Positions 1-8,047 of a stretch of DNA of 49,618 nt are shown piece after piece; the stretch's first letter is position 1, and every line of letters starts with the position of its first letter. Under the pieces are notes generated by a model that saw nothing but the letters and a program-made list of their open reading frames with translations, searched no databases and had not been told where the DNA came from. Made by a program: the position numbers and the translations under genes. The stretch covers positions 1 through 49,618 of the forward strand of contig CAYJIJ010000009.1 in assembly GCA_964370185.1 (NCBI GenBank), given 5' to 3'. The stretch comes from CAYJEQ01 sp964370185. Its GTDB lineage: Bacteria > Bacillota > Clostridia > Oscillospirales > Ruminococcaceae.

Positions 1-40
1 TCACTTTTCATTCTTCATTTTTCACTTATTACCCTGCGGA

Positions 41-177
41 TAATATAAATAATCTGTAGGATTATTTATATCGTCCATCTGCCCTGTCTCGGGGCAGGGA
101 CATATAGATTAAATTGCCGTGGGAAGTGTTGCCCACATGGCAAATTTATATTAGGCTTCGCCTAATATAAATAATCT
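41..177. repeat. Cluster of four hairpins bounded by 15-nt direct repeats
   Basis: Visible inverted repeats are: 44-54 with 60-70 (11 bp, 5-nt loop); 79-84 with 92-97; a longer imperfect stem within 111-147, including GTGGG 119-123 with CCCAC 132-136; and 145-156 with 160-171 (12 bp perfect, loop TTC). The 15-mer TAATATAAATAATCT occurs at 41-55 and again at 163-177. The arm at 60-70 is also complementary to 166-176, so an alternative closing stem around the inner hairpins is possible. It could be a REP/MITE-like intergenic element, a structured RNA, or stacked terminators of a gene to the left of the window. Confidence 0.55.
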
Positions 178-452
178 CCACATCCATTATATATTAATAA
201 AAAAACAAAATCAATAAAAGCCTAAACATCGTGGTAGATATACAAAGCCCATCCACCACCACTCAACACCCCAGCCTCACCACTCTTTTAAACGCTATAA
301 GTACTATATATTTTGTGCATATTGAATATTAAAAAAGCTAAAAATGTAGTATTTGTGACTGTAAACTAAAAAAATGAAGTCTTTGCAACAACACCCTTTT
401 ATTTTTATAAATTTTGTGTATAATTATATCTGTAAGAAATATAAGAATAGTC

Positions 453-510
453 GTGCTAATCAGCGCAGTACGCAGTGAGTTAAATCTCTGAAATGAGTCC
501 TGATTATCAC
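453..510 (+). promoter_or_regulatory. Stem-loop in the citDEF leader
   Basis: GTGCTAATCAG at 453-463 pairs with CTGATTATCAC at 500-510 (10 of 11 positions) around a 36-nt interior. It ends 30 bases before the citD start. I do not recognise a known riboswitch class, so this is only a possible leader structure. Confidence 0.35.
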
Positions 511-539
511 TAAAAAATTAGAAAGCGAGAGTGTTACAT

Positions 540-812
540 ATGAAGATAGTGGCAAAAGCAGTGGCGGGTACTATTGAGTCGAACGACATTTTTGTGGAAA
601 TATCTCCAGCGGAAAACGGCATCACTGTAGAGATAAAATCAATTGTCTACAATCAATTCGCCGAAGCTATTGAAAAAACCATTAGTGAGTCACTGAAAGA
701 ATTCGGTGTGGAAAATGCTTTGGTAAATGTAAACGACAGAGGCGCTGTGGACTTTGTAATAAAAGCAAGAATGGAAACAGCTATACTTAGAGCGGCAGGA
801 GGTAGAGCATAA
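540..812 (+). CDS. citD: Citrate lyase acyl carrier protein (gamma subunit)
   Basis: This small acyl carrier subunit of the citrate lyase complex carries the phosphoribosyl-dephospho-CoA prosthetic group that shuttles the acyl moiety between the alpha and beta subunits in the cytoplasm. The 90-residue product begins MKIVAKAVAGTIESND. Ser14 in the G-T-x-E-S motif is at the position of the prosthetic-group serine of CitD proteins. I chose the ATG at 540 rather than the GTG at 531, because the family starts with MKI and GAGAG lies just upstream. Its stop overlaps the citE start by one base (TAATG). Function is assigned by family; a citramalate lyase gamma subunit would look the same. Confidence 0.88.
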   Translation: MKIVAKAVAGTIESNDIFVEISPAENGITVEIKSIVYNQFAEAIEKTISESLKEFGVENALVNVNDRGAVDFVIKARMETAILRAAGGRA

Positions 813-1690
813 TGAGAAGAAGTTTGTTATTTTTCCCCGGCAACAATCCAGGTATGCTACTTAATGCGGATTTACTTGGTTCAGATAGTATTATAATAGA
901 TTTAGAAGATGCAGTGTCACCCACCGAGAAAGATTCTGCACGAATTTTGGTGAGAAATGCACTTAAAACGCTTAAGTTTAAAAGAAGCGAAGTGATAGTG
1001 AGAATTAATTCTATCGACACTTCCTACTGGAAAGAGGATTTAAAGGAGATTATTCCATTAAAGCCTGCAGCGATTTTACCCCCTAAAATAAATACTGCAA
1101 AAGATGTAACCGAAATAGATGAATATATAACCGAGCTTGAAAAAGAGCATGGCATGGAAGTGGGCACTGTAAAGCTTGTTCCACTAATAGAAACCACCAT
1201 GGGTGTGGAAAATGCATTTTCGATAGCTTCTTCATGCGATAGGGTGGAGGGATTATTCTTAGGTGCAGAAGATTTAACCGCCGACATGAGATGTATTCGC
1301 ACAAAGGAAAGTGCAGAGATAATGTACAGCAGAAGCCGTCTTGTTACAGCGGCAAGGGCGGCAGGGGTCGAGGTTTACGACACACCATTCACCGATGTTG
1401 ACGACGATGCAGGGCTCATTCACGATGCAGAAGTTGCAAAATCAATGGGCTTTAGCGGTAAGGCGTCCATATCCCCACGCCATGTAATCGGAATTAACAA
1501 AGTCTTTAGCCCAACTGAAAAAGAGATCGAATACGCTTACAGAGTTTTTGAAGTTATAGAAGAAGCAAAAGCGGCGGGCAAAGGCGTTGTCTCACTAAAT
1601 GGCAAGATGATAGATGCGCCGATAGTCGAGCGTGCCAGACAGGTTATCGAAATGGCTAAGGCTATAAGCGGAGGTGCTGTAAATGAATAA
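812..1690 (+). CDS. citE: Citrate lyase beta subunit (citryl-CoA lyase)
   Basis: This is a 292-residue TIM-barrel protein of the HpcH/HpaI family. CitE cleaves citryl-ACP into oxaloacetate and acetyl-ACP, using Mg2+. Family hallmarks are the N-terminal RSLLFFPGNNPGML, the acidic IIDLEDAV segment (about residues 28-35), VPLIETTMGVENA, and GLFLGAEDLTADM with the metal-binding acidic residue. GGAGGTAG at 798-805 serves as RBS inside the citD end. The gene overlaps citD by 1 base and citF by 8 bases, indicating translational coupling. The beta subunit of (S)-citramalate lyase is homologous, so citramalate is an alternative substrate that cannot be excluded by eye. Confidence 0.88.
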   Translation: MRRSLLFFPGNNPGMLLNADLLGSDSIIIDLEDAVSPTEKDSARILVRNALKTLKFKRSEVIVRINSIDTSYWKEDLKEIIPLKPAAILPPKINTAKDVTEIDEYITELEKEHGMEVGTVKLVPLIETTMGVENAFSIASSCDRVEGLFLGAEDLTADMRCIRTKESAEIMYSRSRLVTAARAAGVEVYDTPFTDVDDDAGLIHDAEVAKSMGFSGKASISPRHVIGINKVFSPTEKEIEYAYRVFEVIEEAKAAGKGVVSLNGKMIDAPIVERARQVIEMAKAISGGAVNE

Positions 1691-3086
1691 GATGATTAAT
1701 TCTGTTAAAGAAGCGGTAGTAGCCGCAGGTGTAAAAGATGGGATGACACTTTCCTTCCACCACCACCTAAGAAACGGTGACCATGTACTTAATATGGTTA
1801 TGGAAGCAGTGGCAGAGCTTGGAATAAAGAATATAAAGATTAATGCAAGCTCGCTCTTTGATGTCCATGCACCACTGATAGATCATATCAAAAATGGCGT
1901 GGTAACTGAAATTGAAACAAACTACATGGGCGCAAAACTTGGAAAAGTAGTTTCCGAGGGCATAATGGATAAGCCTGTTATATTTAGAAGCCACGGAGGC
2001 AGACCATCGGCTATTTTAAGCGGTGAAAGCCCCATTGATGTAGCGTTTATCGCCGCACCAACAGCCGACCCAATGGGCAATTGTTCTGGTAAATACGGTG
2101 TTTCCGCTTGCGGTTCTATGGGATATGCATTCCCCGATGCCATGGCGGCTGGGAAAGTGGTTGTAATCACCGATAACATCGTACCATACCCACTTATCGA
2201 CTATTCGATAGAAGAGATATATGTAAATTATGTGGTAGAGGTGGAGAAAATCGGCGACCCATCTGGAATAGTCTCTGGTACAACAAAGATAACTCGTGAC
2301 CCCGTAGGTCTTGCAATAGCAAGGTATGCAGTGGATGTAATTGAGCATTCAGGCCTTTTAAAAGACGGATTTTCTTTCCAAACAGGTGCTGGAGGAGCTT
2401 CACTTGCCGCCGCAAAATACTTAAAAGATTTAATGCTGCAAAAGGGCATAAAAGGGAGCTTTGCACTCGGAGGTATCACAAGCTATTTAGTTGATATGCT
2501 AAATGAGGGATGCTTTGAGGCGCTTATAGATGTGCAGTGCTTTGATTTAGGGGCAGTGGAGTCCATAAAAAACAATCCGAAGCATATGGAAGTATCCTCA
2601 ATGAGATATGCGAGTCCAACAGCAAGCTCTGCCGCTGTTGACAGCCTCGATGTGGTAATACTCGGAGCTACACAGATAGACACCGACTTCAATGTAAATG
2701 TTCACACCGATTCAAACGGTTATATAATGGGTGGCTCTGGAGGCCATAGCGACACCGCCGCAGGGGCAAAAATCACAATGATAGTGGCACCACTCAGCCG
2801 TGCAAGACTTTCCATTGTAGTGGATAAGGTGCACTGCGTGACCACACCTGGAAACACAGTGGATGTACTTGTTACACAGCATGGTATAGCTGTAAATCCT
2901 GCAAGGAGTGAGCTAAAGGAGAGCCTTGTAAAGGCAGGGCTTCCGATTGTGGAAATTGGAAAGCTAAAGGAAATTGCAGAGGAACTCACAGGAATTGCAA
3001 ACCCTATTAAAACGGGTGAGAGAGTTGTGGCTAAGGTAATGTACAGGGATGGCAGCCAGATTGATGAAATCCACAATGTAGTCTAA
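1683..3086 (+). CDS. citF: Citrate lyase alpha subunit (citrate:acyl-ACP transferase)
   Basis: This 467-residue CoA-transferase-fold protein exchanges acetyl for citryl on the acyl carrier subunit. Recognisable CitF segments include GMTLSFHHHLRNGDHV near the N-terminus, GAGGASLAAAKYL, GGSGGHSDTAAGAK and the C-terminal VDVLVTQHGIAVNP. The family is usually a little over 500 residues. This protein lacks the usual N-terminal extension and starts almost directly at the transferase domain. GGAGGTG just before ATG 1683 fixes the start. No citC, citX or citG, which load and activate the complex, is present in the window, so activation must be encoded elsewhere. Confidence 0.87.
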   Translation: MNKMINSVKEAVVAAGVKDGMTLSFHHHLRNGDHVLNMVMEAVAELGIKNIKINASSLFDVHAPLIDHIKNGVVTEIETNYMGAKLGKVVSEGIMDKPVIFRSHGGRPSAILSGESPIDVAFIAAPTADPMGNCSGKYGVSACGSMGYAFPDAMAAGKVVVITDNIVPYPLIDYSIEEIYVNYVVEVEKIGDPSGIVSGTTKITRDPVGLAIARYAVDVIEHSGLLKDGFSFQTGAGGASLAAAKYLKDLMLQKGIKGSFALGGITSYLVDMLNEGCFEALIDVQCFDLGAVESIKNNPKHMEVSSMRYASPTASSAAVDSLDVVILGATQIDTDFNVNVHTDSNGYIMGGSGGHSDTAAGAKITMIVAPLSRARLSIVVDKVHCVTTPGNTVDVLVTQHGIAVNPARSELKESLVKAGLPIVEIGKLKEIAEELTGIANPIKTGERVVAKVMYRDGSQIDEIHNVV

Positions 3087-3109
3087 GCTATATAAAATTT
3101 ACTAAGTTG

Positions 3110-3148
3110 CACGCTCTTTCTCATTCTGTCGGCATGAGGAAGAGCGTG
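3110..3148 (+). terminator. Hairpin downstream of citF
   Basis: A 15-bp stem (3110-3124 with 3134-3148, one G-U pair) with a 9-nt loop starts 24 bases after the citF stop. The following bases are AT-rich but not a clean T tract. Confidence 0.55.
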
Positions 3149-3206
3149 AATTAATTGCTGACGGTATGCATTAGCAAGAACGGTTAAAATTCTTAATATT
3201 TTTCCG

Positions 3207-3241
3207 TATATCTTTCCCCGCCTACGGCGGGGAAAGATATA
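3207..3241. terminator. Perfect 16-bp hairpin with CCGCC-TAC-GGCGG apex
   Basis: TATATCTTTCCCCGCC at 3207-3222 pairs perfectly with 3226-3241 around a TAC loop. No clear T tract follows on the plus strand. The apex matches that of hairpins near 27726, 29204, 33091 and 45854. Confidence 0.5.
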
Positions 3242-3285
3242 AATGATAATTCTCTGAAGTTGTTTAGATAGCTCCATTTTGTGAG

Positions 3286-3307
3286 ATGTATACAAGAATG
3301 TATACAA
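3286..3307 (+). promoter_or_regulatory. Tandem operator-like 10-mers ATGTATACAA
   Basis: ATGTATACAA occurs at 3286-3295 and 3298-3307 in direct repeat with a 12-base period, about 60-80 bases upstream of the -35 box of the molybdenum hydroxylase promoter. The same 10-mer lies at 23428-23437, and its reverse complement at 23163-23172, beside the gntR operon. I infer GntR-family binding; the upstream position is compatible with activation as well as repression. Confidence 0.5.
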
Positions 3308-3364
3308 CTAATTATTCAATCTTCTTATTTTTAATTAAAATAAATGTCTTACATCTCACTTTCG

Positions 3365-3393
3365 TTGACACTGCAAATTCTTTAGAGTATAAT
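3365..3393 (+). promoter_or_regulatory. Consensus sigma-A promoter of the molybdenum hydroxylase operon
   Basis: TTGACA at 3365-3370, a 17-base spacer and TATAAT at 3388-3393 match the sigma-A consensus at all twelve positions. Transcription should start near 3400. Confidence 0.8.
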
Positions 3394-3400
3394 TGTAGTG

Positions 3401-3415
3401 TATCGTGCAACGATA
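3401..3415. promoter_or_regulatory. Palindrome TATCGT-GCA-ACGATA at the start site
   Basis: The 15-base inverted repeat begins at the expected transcription start of the full-consensus promoter. This is a typical place for a repressor operator, or it may form a small 5' hairpin in the transcript. The cognate regulator is unknown. Confidence 0.4.
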
Positions 3416-3542
3416 ATACTGATTCAAATATCTAAACATATTTCTATCGCACATACACTTTAATGTGATAAATCATTAAAATGCCATGAGATATGTTGAG
3501 ATATGCATTTTGTCGCTAATATTTCAACCAAGGAGGAAAATT

Positions 3543-5834
3543 ATGAAACATATAGGCACTACTTACCCCATCCATGATGCCGAGCTCAAAGCGAGCGGAA
3601 AAGCTATCTATGCAGGGGACATGAAGCTTGATAAAATGCTTCATATGGCAATTTTATTTAGCACCATACCACATGGTAAGGTGAAAAAACTCGATTATTC
3701 AAAGGCTTTTGAGCTTGAAGGTGTAGTTGATATTATTGACTGCTTCAATTTTGAGCACAATACTTATAGCCGTTATCACACACAAATAGGACAAAACATT
3801 CTGCAAAAACCAGTGCATAATGTACCACCTGCAAGACCAATTATCTTCAACGAAAGAATATTTAATGAGCATGTTCGCTTTGTGGGCGACCGTGTGGCAG
3901 GTGTAATTGCTGAAACAGAAGAAATCGCAAGAAAAGCAGTTTCTCTTATAGAAGTTGAGTATGAAGAATACCCATTTGCGCTCACAGCACAGGAAACACT
4001 CACTGGCATTATAGACAATGTTCACAAAGAGGGTGCAGTGCTAAAGGCAGATCCTTTCACAGTGGGCGAAGTATGTACGGACGACGATTTAATCACCGTT
4101 GAAAGCTCAATCCATCTTTCAAGGATTAATCACCTGTGTATGGAAACCCATGCATGTGTAGCTACCTATAACAAATACACAAAAGAACTTGAAGTGTTCT
4201 CGCCAAACCAAGCGGTTTTCGGTATCAGAACACAGCTTGCAACCATATTCGATATGGATTTTAACAAAATCAGAGTTGTAAAGACCACAATGGGTGGCTC
4301 ATTCGGCGCTAAGCAGGAGTGGGTGCTTGAACCTGTTGCGGCTGCTGCTGCTATCAGAACAGGCAGACCTGTAAAGCTTGTTTATAACAGAAACGAAACA
4401 ATAGTTTCCACTTATAGCCGCTCGCCTATTGATGCTGTTATGAAGGTTGATTATAAGCCCGATGGTACAATGTGCAATGTTGATTGTGATGTTACACTTG
4501 ATGCAGGTGCGTATGTGGGTAACTCTGTAAACTACCTAAACACTTTAGGTACAAAGTTCTCTAAAACATACGAGATAAAGAGTGTTAAATACGATGGTAG
4601 AACTACCATTACAAATACAATCGTAAGTGGCGCATTCAGAGGTTGGACAGCTCCTGAGGCTAATACAATCATGGAGCACAATGTAAATGTTGCAGCTAAA
4701 AAGCTTGGTATGGATCCATATGAGCTAAGGCTTAAAAATGCTAAAGAGCCATACACTATTGATATAAAATACAATGTATCTCTAAATAACCTTAAAACAA
4801 AAGAAACCCTCACAAAGGGCTGTGAAATGTTTGATTGGTATGGCAGAAAAGAAGAAGTGGCTAAGTTTAACGCTGAAAACACCCGCTATAAAAGGGGTAT
4901 AGGCGTTGCTTCCTCTGGCCATGTAAGCGGATTTTATCCATTTAAATCCGACTTTGCAAGGGTTGACATGCGTCTTACAGAGAGCGGAACCGTAAGCGTA
5001 AATGCTACAATTCATGACCATGGTTGTGGTACGGTAACAGCATTTAAAATGATTGCTGCAGAAACTTTAGGCATTGATGTGGATGATATCAAGATCAAAG
5101 AAGGCGACACAGATGTAACACCATTCGACTTTGGTTGTTACTCAAGCAGAACTACTGTAACAGTTGGTAAAGCAACCTACGGTGCGGCAGTAGCTCTAAA
5201 AGAGAGAATTAAAAAGCACTTTGCAGACCTTGAGGGTGTTGATATAAACGATGTTGAAACAGAAGGTAAATTTGTTTACTGCAAATCCAATAGAGAAATC
5301 GGATATCCTTTCACCGAGCTTGTGAGAAAATCACAACAGCTATATCAGGCTGAAATATTTGTAACATTCAATCACACCCCAACCCAGAATGACATTGTTG
5401 CAGGCACAAATTTTGCATATGTTGAAGTTGATACCTACACTGGTATGACAAAAGTACTTGATTTTGTTTCCGTACTTGATATTGGTCAGGCTATTAACAG
5501 AGAAATCTGCGTGGCTCAGACACAGGGTGCAGTGCAGATGTCGGCTGGTTCAGCACTTAGCGAGCATATTAAGTATCGCAAAAACGGTGTTCCTTTTGGC
5601 GGACTAAAAGACTATCATGTGTTTAATTCATACGAAGCACCTTCAGTGAGGGTTGCGTTCATTGAAGACGGAAACTGCGAAGGTCCATATGATTCTAAGT
5701 CAATTGGTGAAGCTTGTAATGTTCCACCGGCAGCCGCTCTAATGGGAGCTGTAAACAATGCACTCGACAGTGACATCAGCACAATACCAATGAGCCCAGA
5801 TGTAATCTGCGAGTATTTAGCAAAGAGAGGATAG
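3543..5834 (+). CDS. Xanthine dehydrogenase-family molybdenum-binding subunit
   Basis: This is the large catalytic subunit (763 residues) of a molybdenum hydroxylase that holds the Mo-pterin cofactor. Family signatures are GGSFGAKQE near residue 251, FRGWTAPE near 364, YSSRTTVTVGKATYGAA, LDIGQAINREICVAQTQGA, and KSIGEACNVPP near 720 with the Glu that acts as general base in this family. The start is the ATG at 3543 behind AAGGAGG (3530-3536), not the upstream ATG at 3486. Six bases separate it from the iron-sulfur subunit gene. The family hydroxylates N-heterocycles or aldehydes. Neighbouring HAL-type lyase and transporter genes suggest an imidazole-type substrate rather than necessarily xanthine, but this is inference. 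Confidence 0.88.
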   Translation: MKHIGTTYPIHDAELKASGKAIYAGDMKLDKMLHMAILFSTIPHGKVKKLDYSKAFELEGVVDIIDCFNFEHNTYSRYHTQIGQNILQKPVHNVPPARPIIFNERIFNEHVRFVGDRVAGVIAETEEIARKAVSLIEVEYEEYPFALTAQETLTGIIDNVHKEGAVLKADPFTVGEVCTDDDLITVESSIHLSRINHLCMETHACVATYNKYTKELEVFSPNQAVFGIRTQLATIFDMDFNKIRVVKTTMGGSFGAKQEWVLEPVAAAAAIRTGRPVKLVYNRNETIVSTYSRSPIDAVMKVDYKPDGTMCNVDCDVTLDAGAYVGNSVNYLNTLGTKFSKTYEIKSVKYDGRTTITNTIVSGAFRGWTAPEANTIMEHNVNVAAKKLGMDPYELRLKNAKEPYTIDIKYNVSLNNLKTKETLTKGCEMFDWYGRKEEVAKFNAENTRYKRGIGVASSGHVSGFYPFKSDFARVDMRLTESGTVSVNATIHDHGCGTVTAFKMIAAETLGIDVDDIKIKEGDTDVTPFDFGCYSSRTTVTVGKATYGAAVALKERIKKHFADLEGVDINDVETEGKFVYCKSNREIGYPFTELVRKSQQLYQAEIFVTFNHTPTQNDIVAGTNFAYVEVDTYTGMTKVLDFVSVLDIGQAINREICVAQTQGAVQMSAGSALSEHIKYRKNGVPFGGLKDYHVFNSYEAPSVRVAFIEDGNCEGPYDSKSIGEACNVPPAAALMGAVNNALDSDISTIPMSPDVICEYLAKRG

Positions 5835-5840
5835 GACATA

Positions 5841-6302
5841 ATGAAACTAAATTTCACCTTAAATAAAAAAGCAACTTCAATAGAAGTAGAAGATAGCAAA
5901 AGACTAATCGACCTTTTAAGAGAAGACCTCGGAATGACGGGAACAAAAGAGGGATGCGGCGAGGGCGAATGTGGAGCGTGCACAGTAATAATCAACGACG
6001 AAGCAGTGCACTCATGTTTAGTGCTTGCATGCCAACTTGAAGGCAAGGAAGTAACTACGGTAGAGGGGCTCGCACCCGACGGCGGACTATCCCCAATACA
6101 AAAAGCATTCGTGGAAGAAACCGCAATACAGTGTGGATACTGCACAACGGGGATGATAATGTCCGCAAAGGCATTGCTAATGCACAACCCCGACCCAAGC
6201 GAAGACGAGATAAGAAATGCACTTGCAGGGAATATCTGCCGTTGCTCAGGGTATACACAGATAATAAGAGCGGTAAAACGCTCAGCTAAGGAAGGAGCGT
6301 AA
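5841..6302 (+). CDS. Molybdenum hydroxylase 2Fe-2S subunit
   Basis: This 153-residue electron-transfer subunit passes electrons from the Mo centre towards FAD. All eight cluster cysteines are visible. The plant-type ferredoxin cluster is bound by Cys39, Cys44, Cys47 and Cys59 (GCGEGECGACTV...SC). The second, C-terminal cluster is bound by Cys98, Cys101, Cys133 and Cys135 (CGYC...CRC). The length is standard for separate small subunits in Clostridia. It sits between the Mo and FAD subunit genes with gaps of 6 and 3 bases, so the three are certainly co-transcribed. Confidence 0.92.
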   Translation: MKLNFTLNKKATSIEVEDSKRLIDLLREDLGMTGTKEGCGEGECGACTVIINDEAVHSCLVLACQLEGKEVTTVEGLAPDGGLSPIQKAFVEETAIQCGYCTTGMIMSAKALLMHNPDPSEDEIRNALAGNICRCSGYTQIIRAVKRSAKEGA

Positions 6303-6305
6303 AAC

Positions 6306-7145
6306 ATGAATTCACTAAGACCTACTTTAGTAACAGAAGTACAGGGAGCACTGTCACAGATGACTGAAAAGAGCAAATTCATCGGCGGAGGAACAGACTA
6401 TATCATCCGCATAAAAGACGGAGTGGAGCATGATTTCCTCTGCTACCTTGGACATATAAAAGAATACAAAGGCATCACAGAAGATGATAGCACAATAACA
6501 ATCGGTGCATACACCACAATGACCGAAATAGAACACAATGCAGTGGCAAGAAAATACTTAATGGCACTTGTGGACAGTGCATCGGATGTAGGCTCACTTC
6601 AGATAAGAAACAATGGCACAATAGGTGGCAACATAGGAAACGCCTCCCCAGCAGGTGATTTACTTCCCGTACTTACAATGTACGGTGCAGTAGTTAAAAC
6701 AATATCACCGACAGGAGAAAGAGAAGTGCCAATGAGCGAGATAATAGCTCGCCCAGGTAAAACCACACTTGCCCACAACGAAGCTATTACCCATATAATC
6801 ATACCAAAGCCCGACTATGTAAACGCATTTGTAAAACTCGGCTCGAGAAAGAAAGTAACAATCTCGAGAATAGGGGTGTCGGTCGGAGTGATTATGGCAG
6901 GCGATAAGGTGGACACAGTGAGCATCTATGCAGGTGCAATAGGCATAAAGCCTGTAAACCTCACCGAAGCGGAAGATTTCCTAAAAGGTAAGGAGCTAAG
7001 CGAAGATAATATCTTAGCAGTAGCTAAAATTCTATCCGATTACATCCACAAAAATGTAGCGGTAGAGTTTGACAGGGATTATAAAGTAAATGCATCCAAG
7101 GGCGTTGTTTCAGATGTGTTTGCAAGGATTAAAGCACGTATATAG
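6306..7145 (+). CDS. Molybdenum hydroxylase FAD-binding subunit
   Basis: This 279-residue FAD subunit of the xanthine dehydrogenase/CO dehydrogenase medium-chain family transfers electrons from the iron-sulfur clusters to NAD or another acceptor. The first flavin loop FIGGGTDY lies near residues 25-32 and the second, TIGGNIGNASPAGDLLP, near 103-119. GGAAGGAG precedes the ATG at 6306. It completes a three-subunit enzyme in the order Mo, FeS, FAD. Confidence 0.9.
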   Translation: MNSLRPTLVTEVQGALSQMTEKSKFIGGGTDYIIRIKDGVEHDFLCYLGHIKEYKGITEDDSTITIGAYTTMTEIEHNAVARKYLMALVDSASDVGSLQIRNNGTIGGNIGNASPAGDLLPVLTMYGAVVKTISPTGEREVPMSEIIARPGKTTLAHNEAITHIIIPKPDYVNAFVKLGSRKKVTISRIGVSVGVIMAGDKVDTVSIYAGAIGIKPVNLTEAEDFLKGKELSEDNILAVAKILSDYIHKNVAVEFDRDYKVNASKGVVSDVFARIKARI

Positions 7146-7253
7146 TAATTAATTAATTTGGATTAGATTTGTAATAAATCTAATCCAAATTTGCAAATAT
7201 GGATATTTATTTAGGCTGTGCAGCATTAAAATAAGAATGAAAGAGTGATTTTG

Positions 7254-7862
7254 ATGATAAATAGTCACGATACAAAACTAAATAGGGAAAATGTGCCGAT
7301 AGTCTCTTGCATTGTGCTTGCGGCAGGGAGTAGTAGCAGATATGGTGAAAACAAGCTCCTTGAAAAGCTAAATGGCAAAACGCTTTTTGAGCACACAATG
7401 GATAAACTGCCATTTGATGAGCTCTTTGAAGTGGTGGTTGTGACAGCATATGAAGAAGTGAAGAAGCTCTCTTTAAAATATCCTGTGAAGCCTGTAATGA
7501 TAGACTCAATTAGCAAATCCTATTCGATAAAACAAGGGCTAAAGCATATTTCTGATGCCGATGGATGCCTTTTCATAGTTTGTGACCAACCGCTATTAAA
7601 AAAAGCTACAATAAAATCACTCATAGAAGCTTTTAAATCAAATCCGAAAGCTGTATGGGATATATCTGGGGGCAACCCAAAAGTAATCCCGAATTCAATA
7701 TTAAAAGCTATTGATAGCAGAGATGGTGATGCTGGATTTAGAGATATAATAAATTCTGAAAAAATTGAAGTTAATTCGATTGAGCCGTCGGATTTATATG
7801 AACTCATGGATGTGGACAATAAAGAAAATTTGGAGGAAATCAGAAATGTTACTTTATTGTAA
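7254..7862 (+). CDS. MocA-like molybdopterin cytidylyltransferase
   Basis: This nucleotidyltransferase of the MobA/MocA family begins with the nucleotide-binding signature LAAGSSSRYGENKL (residues 22-35) and has FIVCDQP near residue 110. Members next to xanthine dehydrogenase-type genes usually attach CMP to Mo-molybdopterin, giving the dinucleotide cofactor those enzymes need. I chose the ATG at 7254, 6-7 bases after AAGAGTG, over the GTG at 7245. It follows the FAD subunit by about 110 bases, probably in the same operon. A MobA-type GMP transferase is less likely given the context. Confidence 0.8.
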   Translation: MINSHDTKLNRENVPIVSCIVLAAGSSSRYGENKLLEKLNGKTLFEHTMDKLPFDELFEVVVVTAYEEVKKLSLKYPVKPVMIDSISKSYSIKQGLKHISDADGCLFIVCDQPLLKKATIKSLIEAFKSNPKAVWDISGGNPKVIPNSILKAIDSRDGDAGFRDIINSEKIEVNSIEPSDLYELMDVDNKENLEEIRNVTLL

Positions 7863-7975
7863 TAATATGCTGAAGTTTTTAATAAGATGTGTATAAATTT
7901 ACAATTTATTTTTGTTTTATAATACAAAAAAAGTTAAAAAAAGTATATTTTGAGTGCAAAATAAATAAAATATGG

Positions 7976-7981
7976 TATAAT
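7976..7981 (+). promoter_or_regulatory. Extended -10 promoter before the MIO-less lyase
   Basis: TATAAT at 7976-7981 is preceded by TGG, an extended -10 element. The best -35-like TTGAGT is 20 bases upstream, so recognition probably relies on the extended -10. Transcription would start near 7988. Confidence 0.55.
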
Positions 7982-8000
7982 ATGCAAGTAAGTGTGCAAG

Positions 8001-8010
8001 TTGTGTACAT
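8001..8010 (+). promoter_or_regulatory. Near-match GntR operator in the lyase leader
   Basis: TTGTGTACAT differs at one base from the TTGTATACAT site in front of the second HAL gene. It is embedded in AAG-T-TGTGTACA-T-CTT, the same outer arrangement of short complementary arms as the site at 23160-23175. It lies about 13 bases after the predicted start site. Confidence 0.4.
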
Positions 8011-8047
8011 CTTAAAAAAATGTTAAAAACACAAAAGGAGTAACAAG

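Larger units (their letters stand above)
1..539. other. Gene-free left end with hairpin cluster and citD leader
   Basis: I see no convincing coding region here. Bases 41-177 hold a cluster of inverted repeats (separate entry). The middle is AT-rich. A -10-like TATAAT lies at 419-424, but no good -35 lies 16-18 bases upstream of it, so I give it low weight as the citDEF promoter. Bases 453-510 can fold into a stem-loop just before citD. Confidence 0.6.
3087..3542. other. Gene-free interval between citF and the molybdenum hydroxylase operon
   Basis: This 456-base gap holds two long hairpins (3110-3148 and 3207-3241), a tandem pair of GntR-type operator-like 10-mers (3286-3307), a full-consensus sigma-A promoter (3365-3393) and a palindrome at the predicted start site (3401-3415). 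I see no gene. Confidence 0.7.

Noticed and set aside
419..424. TATAAT as a firm citDEF promoter
   Set aside because: No acceptable -35 at 16-18 bases; the region is so AT-rich that a lone -10 match is weak evidence.
5615..6382. 255-residue open frame antisense to the molybdenum hydroxylase genes
   Set aside because: It overlaps two clearly conserved genes, has no RBS and reads as a Ser/Pro-rich shadow of their codon bias.
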